Shown piece by piece: positions 54,374 through 64,000 of a stretch of DNA of 64,000 nt (its first letter is position 1; every line of letters starts with the position of its first letter). Origin of the DNA: Tenrec ecaudatus (lineage: Eukaryota > Chordata > Mammalia > Afrosoricida > Tenrecidae); the NCBI RefSeq assembly GCF_050624435.1, contig NC_134542.1:11367497-11431496 (forward strand), read 5' to 3'. A program made the translations under genes and the position numbers. The notes beneath the pieces are model-generated. The model was given only the letters and a program-made list of their open reading frames with translations, ran no database searches and was not told the DNA's origin.

Positions 54374-54566
54374 CTCACTGCATTGAGTCAATTCTGACTC
54401 ATGGCAACCCTACAGAACAGGCTAGAACTGCGTCTGAGGTTTTACAAGACTAACTCTTCACCGGAGTAGAAAGCCTTGTCTTTCTCCTGAGGGGCAGCTG
54501 ATAGATTTCAACTTCTGACCTTGTGGCTAGCATCCCAACTCGTGACCACTGCACCACAGGGTTCCT
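54374..54566 (-). repeat. AfroSINE, full length
   Basis: CTGCATTGAGTCAATTCTGA, CTACAGAACAGGCTAGAACT, CTTCACCGGAGTAGAAAGCC, GACCACTGCACCACAGGGTT. Confidence 0.88.
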
Positions 54567-55303
54567 TCCCAGGAAGCTCTGGAGAACCGCTGCCTGCCAG
54601 GCCTTTTATTGGCTGAGTCTTGGGGACATGCTAGGCAAGATCATCATACACTCCTAATGGACACCCCACTCACAGGCTTAGGTGTGGCAGACTCTTGGGG
54701 ACTAGGACCAGAGTTAGAACTGTTTCCTTAAAAGTGGTGGCGGGGGTGGGGGGGTTCTTATGCCTTGAAAATACTAAGATTAAGATTAAGGACATCAGTA
54801 GGGCAAACTACATGCAAATAACAACAGCAACACACTCACTGCCTTCCTTCCTACCAACCCAGCATAAGCTGGTCTGCATCACTTGAAGGGGCTGCTGGGA
54901 GGCATTGCTCAGCCATGCTGCAAAGCATGCCCGCCTTCAAGCACCTGTTACAGATTCAAGATGCAGTGCGATGATTGAGCCCTGTGACAAGCTGTGAGGC
55001 CCTCCTGGATTTAAACGGAAATCCTTTCCATGGTCCAAGAGGCTGCCCAGAGGCAGACAACGGATCACTCTAAGACATACTCTCTCGTGGTGCTGTAGAG
55101 CTTGATGGAGAGGCAATGCTGAACAAGGCCAGGGAGGAGACAAGCAGTCAGCAGGGTGTATGGTCTGTTGTACTTTCTATAATTTCCTCTGTAACGGGGA
55201 CTGATGGCAGGTAAGGACTGAGCTAATCAGAGTTGAGATTTGAGGATCTTCATCTATCCACCAGGATCAACCAACAAATCAACAATAAGATGTGGCAAAC
55301 ATG
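54567..55303. other. Intronic sequence, nothing recognised
   Basis: Unassigned; G run at 54735-54750. Confidence 0.4.
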
Positions 55304-55502
55304 AGAAGACCTGGTGGCACAGTGGGTTACGTGTTGGCCTGCTACCACAAGGTCAGCTGTTCAAAACCCCTAGAAGCTCTGTAGGAAAAAGATGAGACTT
55401 TCTACTCCTGTATAAGAGTTACAGCCTCAGAAACCCAGAGGGGCAGTTCTACCCTGCCCTACAGGATCATTGTGAGTCAGCATAGACTCCATGGCAGTGA
55501 GT
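55304..55502 (+). repeat. AfroSINE, full length
   Basis: AGAAGACCTGGTGGCACAGT, GGTTACGTGTTGGCCTGCTA (A box region), AGGTCAGCTGTTCAAAACCC (B box), GACTTTCTACTCCTGTATAA, CATAGACTCCATGGCAGTGA. Confidence 0.92.
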
Positions 55503-55860
55503 TGGGATAAGAGGGGAGATCGTAATGACCTCTGTCTTTATGTTGCCAATTTTCTGTCCTTGCCACTTTCTCCACACCAGCATTTGCCTTTGGCAATAGC
55601 AGTTGGGGGAGGGGCATGGTTGATATATGCTTGCTCTTTTCCTCACATGCCCCCTCCCTCCCTCCTGTGGCCCCAAAAGTAAAAACTAGGTACCTACCAC
55701 TCTGGCATCCACCAAAGGCAGCCATACTGGCTGTGCACAATGCCAACTACAGTCCCACGGCTGGGCGCTGCTGACCACTGCTGTCTGCTTGAGGCCCAGG
55801 CTAACAAGAGGTGGGCAAAAACAAGGGCTGTGCAAAGATAACAAGACACCTGGAAGCTCC
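55503..55860. other. Intronic sequence, nothing recognised
   Basis: Unassigned. Confidence 0.4.
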
Positions 55861-56005
55861 TCAGAGTCCTGGTGGTGCGGAGGGTTAGGTGCTGGAGTGC
55901 TAATAGTGAAGCAACCCTCTGTTCCTTGGGAGAAAGATGGGGTGCCCTGATTCACAGCTCGATTCACTGTCTCAGAAACCCTGTGCAGGGTCGCTAGGGG
56001 TCAGA
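55861..56005 (+). repeat. AfroSINE, internally deleted
   Basis: AGTCCTGGTGGTGCGGAGGG, GCTGGAGTGCTAATAGTGAA, TCCTTGGGAGAAAGATGGGG, GTCTCAGAAACCCTGTGCAG. Confidence 0.8.
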
Positions 56006-57002
56006 ACATTCTTGGCGGCAATGGGCAGAGAAGAGCAACTCCTCAGGTCTCAATGCCATGCCGCGACCTGGCATCAAGCTGGTTCTCTGCGCATCACCAA
56101 GCGAGCTTCCATCGGCGACAGCGTTTTGTGTGAGGGTAAATGAGTCCTGAACCCAAGTAAAGCAAAGTATGCGTTCCCCACAATTCAAATGCAGCTAAAT
56201 TCAATTGCTCTTTTGCCGGAAAAGTCACAGGGTATGAAACTTATGGCCAAAACAAATCCGTGTGTTCACATGGGGCGCAGGATTAGGTTGTCAGTTCAGA
56301 TCATCATCAACAGGTTTTGCACATGCATACATGTCCTGTCTGAAGTTGGCAAGGCACAGAACTCTTCCTGTGAGCGGAGAGGGGCAGAGCACATACCGCA
56401 GGACAACTATCTCGGCCTGGCCCCTGCTCGCCACAGGCCGCAGTGCTCCCACTAATCAGTAAGATAGCAAGATAGCAGACAACCACCCTAAAAATCCCCA
56501 AATCCCCCCAGGACCAAGCCACCTCACTGGAGGGGGAAACCCACCGCTTAGTACAGGGAAAATGCTCTTGAAATGTTAGTTGGATCGATGACCTTTAATC
56601 ATGAGGCTTCAGAGGTCATTTCTTTTTAAAGTGCTCCTCTCGGGACGACACCATGTGCAGATTCCAAAAATTCTTGGTGAGAATGCTGGTGTGATGGGCA
56701 GGAAAGGCGCATGGGAAGTGAGGGCCGAGAGGGGCTGTGATCACTTCCACGTTGAAGTGCGGTGACATGAATGCGCCTTGGCTGGGAGCACACTCTGCCA
56801 TCTGCTCCTACTATAGACAAAAGTATTTCTGGACGCCACGTGAATGAGTGTTTGCGCATCACCTCCCGAGAATAAACACAAAATGAGAAAATAAATTGGG
56901 TTGTTTATAGCCCCATATTAACACGTGCTACCGTTACAAAGCAAAGACCCCTTTCTTGTAAGCTGGGCCTTCACTGGAGATTCCAAAGCCCCAGAGTAGT
57001 CA
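56006..57002. other. Intronic sequence; half-site pair at 56588
   Basis: Unassigned. GATGACCTTTAATCATGAGG at 56588-56607 followed by CAGAGGTCATTTC gives inverted TGACCT and AGGTCA half-sites about 20 bp apart, possibly coincidental. Confidence 0.35.
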
Positions 57003-57174
57003 GAGGAGCCCTGGTGGTAGCCTCGAGGTTATTGGTTGGGTGCAAACCACAGAATCAGAAGTTCAAACTCAACCAGCTGCTTTGGGGGAGAAAGATGAGG
57101 CTTTCTGGTTCCATAAAGATTTACTCCTTGGGGAACCCACTGGAGCCGTGTGACTGGCCTGTAGGATCACTATG
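57003..57174 (+). repeat. AfroSINE
   Basis: GAGGAGCCCTGGTGGTAGCC, CAGAAGTTCAAACTCAACCA, TGGGGGAGAAAGATGAGGCT, CTGTAGGATCACTATG. Shortened near the A box. Confidence 0.85.
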
Positions 57175-57369
57175 TGTTTAGTGGGCTTGGTGGGGTGTGT
57201 GTGTTCATTTTGTTGGTAGCAGAGTCCCAGAGGCACAGTGGCTACAGTGCTCTGCTGATAGCCCAAAGGCACAAGGAAATAAACAGACCCCAGTACTGAT
57301 ACCCCACATAGACATTAGACTTCACGACACTGAGACCACAGGAGCCACAAGGTGCTTTGCTACCACACA

Positions 57370-57812
57370 ACTGTTCTGAAAGGGACCACAGCCGAAGGTC
57401 CTGAACGGAGGGGGGTGAAATGAACAAAACTCAAAATCCGGAAGCCATCACGCTTGTAGAGACTGGTGGGACCCTCAGACTGGCTCTCAGCTACCCTGCA
57501 GGTCTGGAGCTGAACTTACACCCGTGGCCCCATTTTCAAACAAACAATAGACAGGTCCACTGGAGGGGCAATGACACTGGGAAGGTATTCACAGCATAGA
57601 CTGGATAACTTTTGGAGATCGAAAGGGCGGCATTTCCTTGAGGACAAACTTCCGAGGGTTCGGAAAGAAGGCATGGTGGGAACAGGAAAGATGTTTCACT
57701 GTGGGAATTGCAACCAATGAGATGAAACAAAGGGCGAATGGATGGTTGAATGGAAAACTGATTGATCCCGTAAACCTGCACCCAATTCACAATACAAAGT
57801 TAAAAAAAAAAA
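57370..57812 (+). repeat. LINE 3' UTR, probable L1 (family C), copy 2
   Basis: AGACTGGTGGGACCCTCAGA, CAAACAAACAATAGACAGGT, CGAAAGGGCGGCATTTCCTT, TTGCAACCAATGAGATGAAA, GGTTGAATGGAAAACTGATT, CACCCAATTCACAATACAAA, then an A-tail of 10. The clean tail marks a true 3' end. Confidence 0.7.
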
Positions 57813-58278
57813 GCATGTGTTATTTTAAGCCAGTAAACTTAAGATCATCAGTAGATATCTAATACAAAAGACAACACAGGATAATTAAACATCAAGCCAG
57901 AGGGAGACAGAAAATCGTGATGGAACTGTGTGAGTTCCAGGATATCCTGACACCTGAAGCTGCTACAACCTGAACCAGCATCACTGGATCCAGGAATTAC
58001 GGAAGCCCGGGTCTCTGCCCACCTTTGCTTTCTTGATCAAGTTACGTAGGCCTGTGCTGGATTTCCCTGGGGTGTCACTCTAAGGGCCCTGTCTAAGCTG
58101 ATTGGGGTGGCAGAGGCACCGCCGAACCTCACATGCAGGAGTTCCAGTTCAGCAAAGGCTAAGCCTCCAGGTGAGGGGGGGGGGGGCTTGATGACAGCAG
58201 CCGAAGTACCAACAGGATCGTTCTTGTGTTTGCGTTAGAGAGTTAATTCCCAGGACCTACTATGCCCTTGGAGGAGGA
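57813..58278. other. Intronic sequence, nothing certain
   Basis: 57930-58110 has weak LTR-like blocks (GGATTTCCCTGGGGTGTCAC); assignment not supported. G run at 58178-58190. Confidence 0.35.
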
Positions 58279-58471
58279 GGAGCCCTGGTGGTGAAGTGGG
58301 TGATGTGTTGGGCTACTAACTGTAAGGTCAGCAGTTCAAAACCAGCACTTGCTCCTCAGGAGAAAGATGTGGTTTTCTGCTCACGTGAAGATTTATAGCC
58401 TCAGAAACCCACAGCAGCAGTTCTTTACCCTCTGGGGTTGCTGTGTGTTAGAACAAATCCAATGGCAGTGA
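58279..58471 (+). repeat. AfroSINE, full length
   Basis: GGAGCCCTGGTGGTGAAGTG, ATGTGTTGGGCTACTAACTG, AAGGTCAGCAGTTCAAAACC, CTCCTCAGGAGAAAGATGTG, AAATCCAATGGCAGTGAT. Confidence 0.92.
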
Positions 58472-58759
58472 TTGAGACCCCCTTGTATTAGAAACAGCTT
58501 CATCTTTCATGTGCGGATGCGATAAAAACACATACCGCAGGGATCCAATGTGAAGACTTGCAAAAAAAAAAAAAAATCCCACATATTGCCTGACATCTTG
58601 TAGGCATTGAGAAAAATGTTTACTGAGTCAAATTCCAAATATCTCACATTTTTAATAAACTGAGAAACATTTTTAACTACTCACTTCTGCTACCCGTGAG
58701 CTCTTAAAATCAAGATCACAAGTCAAGAAGCAGAGGACTAGGGGGAAGGGGGAATGTTG

Positions 58760-59110
58760 TTGTTGGACATTATAAGAGCAATTGCATATTGAGAAAACAT
58801 CCCAGCCCAGTCCAGATCAAGTCCGTAAGTCCGATGTTGGCCCATATGTTGATACCAATCTGTAAGTTCCTCTTCTGACTCACACAACACATGCAATGAT
58901 GCTGAATGCAGGAAGATCACAGGCCAGTGGGTGGGAAGTCTTGTGGATCCAGTGGCAGTGGAGGCAGCACTGGCAGGGTCTCTACGTGGTTCCTTCAGCT
59001 CCAGGGCTCTAACACAGCTCCATGTGTCTTTTCTGCAGAAATAACTCACAGGGAGAGAGCATGTGTCCCACCTCCAATGAGCTATTTATCTCCTTAGTGC
59101 CTCCAAATGA
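58760..59110 (-). repeat. LTR-like repeat, family B, copy 5
   Basis: In plus orientation CATCCCAGCCCAGTCCAGAT, CAAGTCCGTAAGTCCGATGT, TGATGCTGAATGCAGGAAGA, TTGTGGATCCAGTGGCAGTG. These are complements of the CATTCTGCAT, ATCGGACTTA and GGATCCA blocks of copies 2 and 3. Confidence 0.55.
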
Positions 59111-59465
59111 GGTCATCAAGCTGCGACCTGACTTACAGGCCAAACTCCACTCCTTCACTCTTAAGTCTCAAATTGACAACTGCTTATGTAACTACCACAG
59201 AGCCCATTCTTGCAGCCTGTTCACTTTGGGTGACCCTACTGGTATTTGAAATACCAGTGACATAGCTTCCTGCATCACAGAAACACACAAGCCACCACAG
59301 TATGACAAACTGACAGACCAGTGGAGGAATGGGGCTTGGGGGTGGGAATGGAACTCAGTAGGTGTGTACTGAAAGAAGGAGAATTCAGAAGTCAGGCCCC
59401 GAGCCCCAGGCGCCCCTCCACTCTGCCTGCCTGGGGACCACCTCTGTGCTGCTGGGAAAGTATGC
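59111..59465. other. Intronic sequence, nothing recognised
   Basis: Unassigned. Confidence 0.4.
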
Positions 59466-60330
59466 TGCTGTTAGGTGCCATTGAGTCAGCTCCAACCCAT
59501 TGCTGCCATAGACACAACAGAAGGCAACACCGCCGGGTACTGCGCCACCCTCACCATTGTTTCCCTGCCCGAGCCCACTGTTGAAGCCATCTGTGTCCAT
59601 CCCTCTCGGTGAGCACCCTCTGCTCCTTGGCTGCCCCTCTGCTTTACCGAACGGGATGTTCTTCTCCAGGGACTGGTCTCTTCTAACAACATGTCCAAAG
59701 CATGCAAGATGAAGTCTCGCCATCCATGCCTCTAAGGAGCACTCTGGCCATACTTCTTCCAAGACAGATCAGTTGGTCCTTTTCACAGCCCACGATTCTT
59801 TCAATATTCTCCCCAGCACTGCCATGCATATGCATCTATTCTTCTTCAGGCTTCCTTACTCAATGCTCAGTTTTCAAATGCATAGGAGACAATGGAAAGT
59901 ACCATTGCTTGGGTAAGGTGTACTTTAGTGCTCACAGTAACATCCTCTTTCCAATTCTCTGAAGAGTCTTGTGCAGCAGATTTACCCAGTGCGACACATC
60001 TTTTGATTTTGACAGCTGTTTCCATGAGCACTGATTGTAGACCCAAGGAAGCCAAAATCCTTGACAACTTCAACCTTTTCTCCATTGATCACGATGGTAC
60101 CTACTGGTCTAGTGGTGCGGATTTGGGTCTTCTTCACATGGAGTTGTAATCCACACTGAAGGCTACAATCCTTGATCTTCATCAGCAAGTGCCTCACATC
60201 CTCCTCACTGTCAGCAAGCAAGGTTGTGTCATGTACGTACTGCAGGCTGTTCATAAGCCTTCCTCTAATTCTGATGCCACATTCTTCTTCACATAAACCA
60301 GGGTCTCCGATGACTGGCTTAGCACACAGA
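59466..60330 (-). repeat. RTE/Bov-B-type LINE, RT end to tail
   Basis: Best-preserved 3' portion. A minus-strand frame at 59982-60254 reads YVHDTTLLADSEEDVRHLLM, then KIKDCSLQCGLQLHVKKTQI and GTIVINGEKVEVVKDFGFLG. This is RTE reverse-transcriptase sequence, with YVHD in place of the active-site YADD (first Asp lost). It continues to the tail at GGTGCCATTGAGTCAGCTCC (59475). The frame breaks elsewhere. Confidence 0.92.
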
Positions 60331-61020
60331 CTGAGTGCATCTGCTTATAGGATACCGCGCTGGGAAAGTATAACTGGGACTCACAGTCTCTGGTGACAAA
60401 CATGAGAACAAGGCTCCTTTCAACGAGTGAATCAAATCCGCATGACGGCTCACAGAAGGCAGGGCTACCAGTGCAGCGTGTCAGGCTCTGGCTCATACAA
60501 TACTTCCCCAGCCTGAAATAAATCAGCCTCTGCATTCTCTTTTTGTAGCAAAAGCCCTCTAAAAAGGAACGCTGACCATATCTAGCTGTCACACCTAAAA
60601 GACTTGTCCCACCAGGTGGGTTCCATCTCTTACTATTTTCTCTGATCTGTTAACACCCCTTCTCTCCCCTCTCCCCATTTTATTCTTGATTCTTAATGGG
60701 GCGGGAAGAGAAGCGAATGGAAATGAACTTGTAAAAATCCATGGTGTCCTGGTGAAAGGGGGCCTTGAACCACCATTAAGAATGAAGACCTCAGCGGCAG
60801 CTCAGACTAACAAGGATGGGGGAAGAGTTGTCCTCTCTTTACCGGGGCACCCACCTCCCCATAGGCCGGAGGGTAGATGACAGTAGCTCTGCTCAGCCCT
60901 TCCAGACCACACAAACACCTGTCCCTTCTGTGGCATTTGAAAGGTCCTTAGAAATGGCCTGTGATACACAGTAGAGAGGCAGTGGGCCCCAGGCACTTGG
61001 TAGCAATCATGGGCAGTGGA
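60331..61020. other. Intronic sequence, nothing recognised
   Basis: Unassigned up to the VNTR. Confidence 0.4.
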
Positions 61021-61356
61021 GTGGGATGTCTGACAATGGAGTGGGACGAATGACAAAGGAGTGGGGTGAATGGCAATGGAGTGGGATGTCTGGCAACAGA
61101 GTGGGGTGAATGACAATGGAGTGGGATGTCTGACAATAGAGTGGGATGAATGACAATGGAGTGGGATGAATGACAATGGAGTGGGATGAATGACAATGGA
61201 GTGGGATGTCTGACAGTGGAGTGGGATGTCTGACAGTGGAGTGGGATGTCTGACAGTGGAGTGGGATGAATGACAATAGAATGGGGTGTCTGACAATGGA
61301 GTGGGGTGAATGACAATGGAGAGGGATGAATGACAATGGAGTGGGATGGATGAATC
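61021..61356. repeat. VNTR: 16 units of exactly 20 bp
   Basis: Unit GTGGGATGTCTGACAATGGA or the variant GTGGGATGAATGACAATGGA, repeated 16 times from 61021 to 61340 with no insertion or deletion, then a partial unit. Taking TC-type as A and AA-type as B, the order is ABBABABBBAAABABB. Because 20 is not a multiple of 3 and the unit has no stop on the minus strand, three overlapping minus-strand frames of 109-164 codons appear; they are not genes. Confidence 0.95.
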
Positions 61357-61599
61357 TTAAATGGACTGTTGAAGTTGCTGGGGAAAATCTTTCAAATTAT
61401 GGTTGTCCCTGCAAACAGCTTCTCATGGGATGATCCAAGACAGATGGCTCCATCCTCTGATGAACCGCCACTCTGTGCCGCACTCTGGACCAGTTTCCAC
61501 ATCCCAGGAAAAGCTCCTTCCACTGCCACCTGGAAAGGTGGGTGTCTACTGACTGGCCGAGTAGAGGTGTGACACCTGAACATGACTAAGATCACTAGT
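61357..61599. other. Intronic sequence, nothing recognised
   Basis: Unassigned. Confidence 0.4.
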
Positions 61600-61945
61600 G
61601 GTGTTGTTAGGTGCCATCAATTCAGCTCTGACCCATCGGGACCCTGTGCACAACAGAATGAAACAGTACCCTGTCCTGCGCCATCCTCACACATGTTCCT
61701 ATGTTTGAGCCCATTGTTGCAGCCACTGTGTCCATCCATCTTACCGAGGGCTTCCCTCTTTTTGGTACCAACTCCAGTTTGCCAAGCATGATGCCCTACT
61801 CTGGGGGCTGGTCTCTCCTGAGAACCTGTCTAAAGTATGTAAGTCTCCCCAACCAAGTCTCTAATCTAAGGAGTACCCTAGCAGTACTTCTTCCAAAACA
61901 GACATGTTTTCCCCTTTTGGCAGTACTTATCATGTTTCCATGGCA
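61600..61945 (-). repeat. RTE LINE 3' tail
   Basis: GTTAGGTGCCATCAATTCAG, GTGCACAACAGAATGAAACA, GTTGCAGCCACTGTGTCCAT, TTTGCCAAGCATGATGCCCT, AAGGAGTACCCTAGCAGTAC. Confidence 0.92.
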
Positions 61946-62289
61946 CTTAACAGTGTTCTTTGCCAGCATCATCATTCAGACCCGTGGCCTCTTCTTTGGA
62001 AGATCATTGGTGCCCATGGTAAATCCTTGATGGTGGAAGCAGTGCCAGTCTCCTGAAGCGCACAGTGAGCATCCTTGAGTCCCTTCACACAAACATGTTT
62101 GCCTGGTTTGCTCCTGGAGGAAACAAATGGGGTGGCGGGGGTTGGGAGGCTGCAAGATCAGGAAGAGCCTGAGGTTTGCTCTCACATCCAGGCCAATGAG
62201 AAGTAGGGTTGAGACCCCTAATTAATGCTCTTTGGGGGTTTGGTTTTGTTTTGTTTTTTTCACTCAAAATAAGGTTGTTTGGTTAGGGA

Positions 62290-62915
62290 GGAGACCCTCA
62301 CTATTCCTAAATGCTGCTAGCCAACTCACTGGCTTGGATAAGCAACGTTTGAGGGATCTAACACTCTGACTGTTAGATTTTGTGTTGACTGGCTGGGCCA
62401 GGATTCTTGGTACTTGGGCAGCTGAGATCTAATAAGCCCCTGTGATGTGACCTAGCCCGCTGTAATCAATGCCATAATGGGATCTGCTGGGAACAGCCCA
62501 CAATTGTGAGATTAGGGTGGAATGCAACCCTCTTCCTCAGGCTACAGGCCTGAAGCAATTGAAGGGAAGTTTCCTGGGGAGTGTGGCCTACTTCCTAAAG
62601 AAGTGAACACTGTGGGAAAGCTTGCTTGCTTTTGGGCTGGTTCTGGATCCTGAATCTGAGTCATCTACCTCCTTGGGTTTGAGTCAATGGCCTGGCAATA
62701 TTGCCTGCTGACCTTGGATTCATCACCTTCTAACTTTTGCTTCACCCACCTCTGCAGCTATCAGCCAGCAGTGTTCTTGCTAGTCTTGGGTTCATCAGTC
62801 CCTACAGCTGTGTGAGTCAGGATAAACCTCTGGGGCTAGGACTGGACCTGTCCATTTCTATAATGGTGGGAACCAATTTCAAATAAATACATTTTTGTAA
62901 GTGTGTGAGATTGTG
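62290..62915 (+). repeat. ERV LTR, probable ERVL/MaLR type
   Basis: TGAGATTAGGGTGGAATGCA, AAGGGAAGTTTCCTGGGGAG and TGTGGCCTACTTCCTAAAGA match a mammalian LTR I know as ATTAGGGTGGGATTGTAACA and GTTTCCCTGGGGTGTGGCCT. AAATAAATACATTTTTGTAA at 62881-62900 would be its poly(A) signal. The class is tentative; no internal retroviral genes are present. Confidence 0.5.
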
Positions 62916-63139
62916 TTCTCACTTATTTCACTGGTCTTGCTTCGCTAAAGAACCCACCTAAGGCAAACACTTAGTGGAAGTAAACTTGCCTCCATGTCTT
63001 TTCTCCCCTCCCCTGTGACTCAGCAGAGGCCAGGAGGCGAGAGGAGGACACCAGGTGTTGGCATTAGGCTAGATGGACTACACAAGGCTTACTTTTGGAC
63101 ACCCAGTTCACTACCATGAACGTCTGGAGTCAAGTCCAA
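62916..63139. other. Intronic sequence, nothing recognised
   Basis: Unassigned. Confidence 0.4.
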
Positions 63140-63320
63140 GCCCACTGTCACTGGGTCAGTTCTTACTCAGAGAAACAGTGTCAAACTACTCCCATGGTTT
63201 CCAAGGCTGCCATCTTTAATGAATCGGACATCCTTCCCCGATAGAGTGACTGGGCGGGACAGCACTTTCAAACCTTTTCATTAGCAGGTAAGCACGTCAC
63301 CATGGTGCCACCAGGCCTCT
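63140..63320 (-). repeat. AfroSINE
   Basis: CCCACTGTCACTGGGTCAGT tail, GTTTCCAAGGCTGCCATCTT body, CACGTCACCATGGTGCCACC head. Confidence 0.8.
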
Positions 63321-63364
63321 TTCAGGAGCCACTGACCAGCTCCACTGCTGTTATGCATGTGAAC

Positions 63365-63775
63365 ATCTAACATTGACGAAGGTATGCAGAAGAAAATTCA
63401 GTGCATGTGAATGATGGCAGAGAATATTCAAAGGACCATGGACTGCTAAAAGAACAAACAGATCTGTCTTGGAAGAAGTACAGCCAGACAGCTCCTTCGA
63501 GGTAAAGATAGTCAGACTTCACCTTCTGTACTTTGACCATGTTGGCAAGAGAGCAGTCCCTGGATAGGACATCCCGGTGGGTACGCGGAGTGGCAGTGAA
63601 AAGAGGAAGACCCTTCTCCAGATGGACTGGCATTCGGCTGCCTCAGTGGACTCACCCAGGAGAGTAACTGTGAGGCTGGCACAGGATGGGGCGGTGTTTC
63701 CCTCTGTTGTGCTTAGGCTTGCTGTGAGTCAGAACTGACTCAACAGCACTTCACAACAGCAACAGCAACATTGCT
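63365..63775 (+). repeat. RTE LINE 3' part
   Basis: CAGATCTGTCTTGGAAGAAG, TTCTGTACTTTGACCATGTT, AGAGGAAGACCCTTCTCCAG, GTGAGTCAGAACTGACTCAA, ending in a CAACAGCAACAGCAAC tail typical of complete RTE 3' ends. Confidence 0.9.
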
Positions 63776-63784
63776 TAACTCCTC

Positions 63785-63955
63785 CCGACAGGAGAGGCCC
63801 CAGGAGAGCCGCGCTGTAGGGTTTCCGAGCCTGTAATCTTCAAAGAAGCAGACAGCCGCCCACACAGCTTTCGCCCACAGAGCATCCAGGGGTTCGAAAC
63901 GCCAACCTTGTGGTGAGCAGAGGAGAGCTTAAGTCCTGTGCCTCCAGGACTCCTT
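63785..63955 (-). repeat. AfroSINE, diverged
   Basis: GTAGGGTTTCCGAGCCTGTA, GGGGTTCGAAACGCCAACCT, TCCTGTGCCTCCAGGACTCC. It sits directly after the RTE end. Confidence 0.75.
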
Positions 63956-64000
63956 ACGTATGCAGTTGCATCGAAGCCCAAGCGATCAAGGCCATTCTCC

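Larger units (their letters stand above)
3061..64000 (-). other. RHBDD1: RHBDD1 gene body, 3' part (four coding exons plus introns)
   Basis: Span of the visible part of RHBDD1, from the candidate poly(A) signal to the right window edge. RHBDD1 (RHBDL4) is an ER-membrane rhomboid serine protease that cleaves ubiquitinated membrane clients and passes them to p97/VCP for ER-associated degradation. The four exons were found by translating the minus strand between consensus AG and GT sites and comparing with the human protein as I remember it (315 aa). They match its last 126 residues with one single-residue gap. The intron between the first two exons seen, and the two after it, are all phase 1, so the joined frame stays open to the stop. 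No upstream exon was recognised between 52112 and 64000, so that stretch is read as intron. It could also hold a short exon that I missed. Confidence 0.85.

Noticed and set aside
60802..61336. Three overlapping minus-strand frames of 109-164 codons
   Set aside because: They translate the 20-bp VNTR in all three phases; no gene would do that.
61021..61356. Regular direct repeat resembling a CRISPR array
   Set aside because: Units are contiguous with no unique spacers, and the genome is mammalian; it is a VNTR.
52113..64000. Search for the upstream RHBDD1 exon with the catalytic Ser (GFSG motif) and the NRFACW region
   Set aside because: No matching minus-strand segment was seen by eye; it presumably lies beyond the right edge.

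Overview
This window is mammalian nuclear DNA and reads as an afrotherian, most likely a tenrec (lesser hedgehog tenrec or a close relative). Three repeat groups point there. Dozens of tRNA-derived AfroSINE copies lie on both strands. RTE/Bov-B-type LINE fragments of the afrotherian kind are common. Five short hAT elements match SPACE INVADERS (SPIN), which are known from tenrec but are absent from most other placental lineages. The species call is inference from repeat content; no species-specific gene was matched.

The only protein-coding gene I can support is RHBDD1 (RHBDL4), the ER rhomboid protease. It runs right to left on the minus strand, and its last four coding exons lie in the window: 52024-52112, 48596-48649, 40051-40194 and 3831-3922, with introns of about 3.4, 8.4 and 36 kb. 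Splice sites and phases join without a break, giving 125 codons plus a stop. They cover the C-terminal part of the rhomboid domain with the catalytic His, a linker, a well-formed ubiquitin-interacting motif, and the C-terminal p97/VCP-binding motif ending at the natural stop. The upstream exons, including the one with the catalytic Ser, were not found and should lie beyond the right edge.

Left of the stop codon (below 3831) are the 3' UTR, with an AfroSINE and a candidate poly(A) signal at 3061-3066, and then the downstream flank. In other mammals COL4A4 lies tail-to-tail with RHBDD1, so the far left edge may hold the end of its 3' UTR; I saw no COL4A4 coding sequence.

Most of the rest is intron filled with repeats. 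These include AfroSINEs, RTE fragments (one a near-complete 5'-to-3' copy at 41810-44700 split by a nested L1), L1 3' ends, older MIR and L1M relics, LTR-like repeats, five SPIN elements, a 790-bp TG/AGACAGAG array, a 320-bp VNTR of exact 20-bp periodicity, and a perfect 137-bp tandem duplication. A CpG-rich stretch with promoter-type motifs at about 21640-22370, deep in the 36-kb intron, is the best candidate for an undescribed regulatory element. I found no RNA gene, CRISPR array, prokaryotic system or second protein-coding gene. Repeat boundaries are by eye and may be off by tens of bases.
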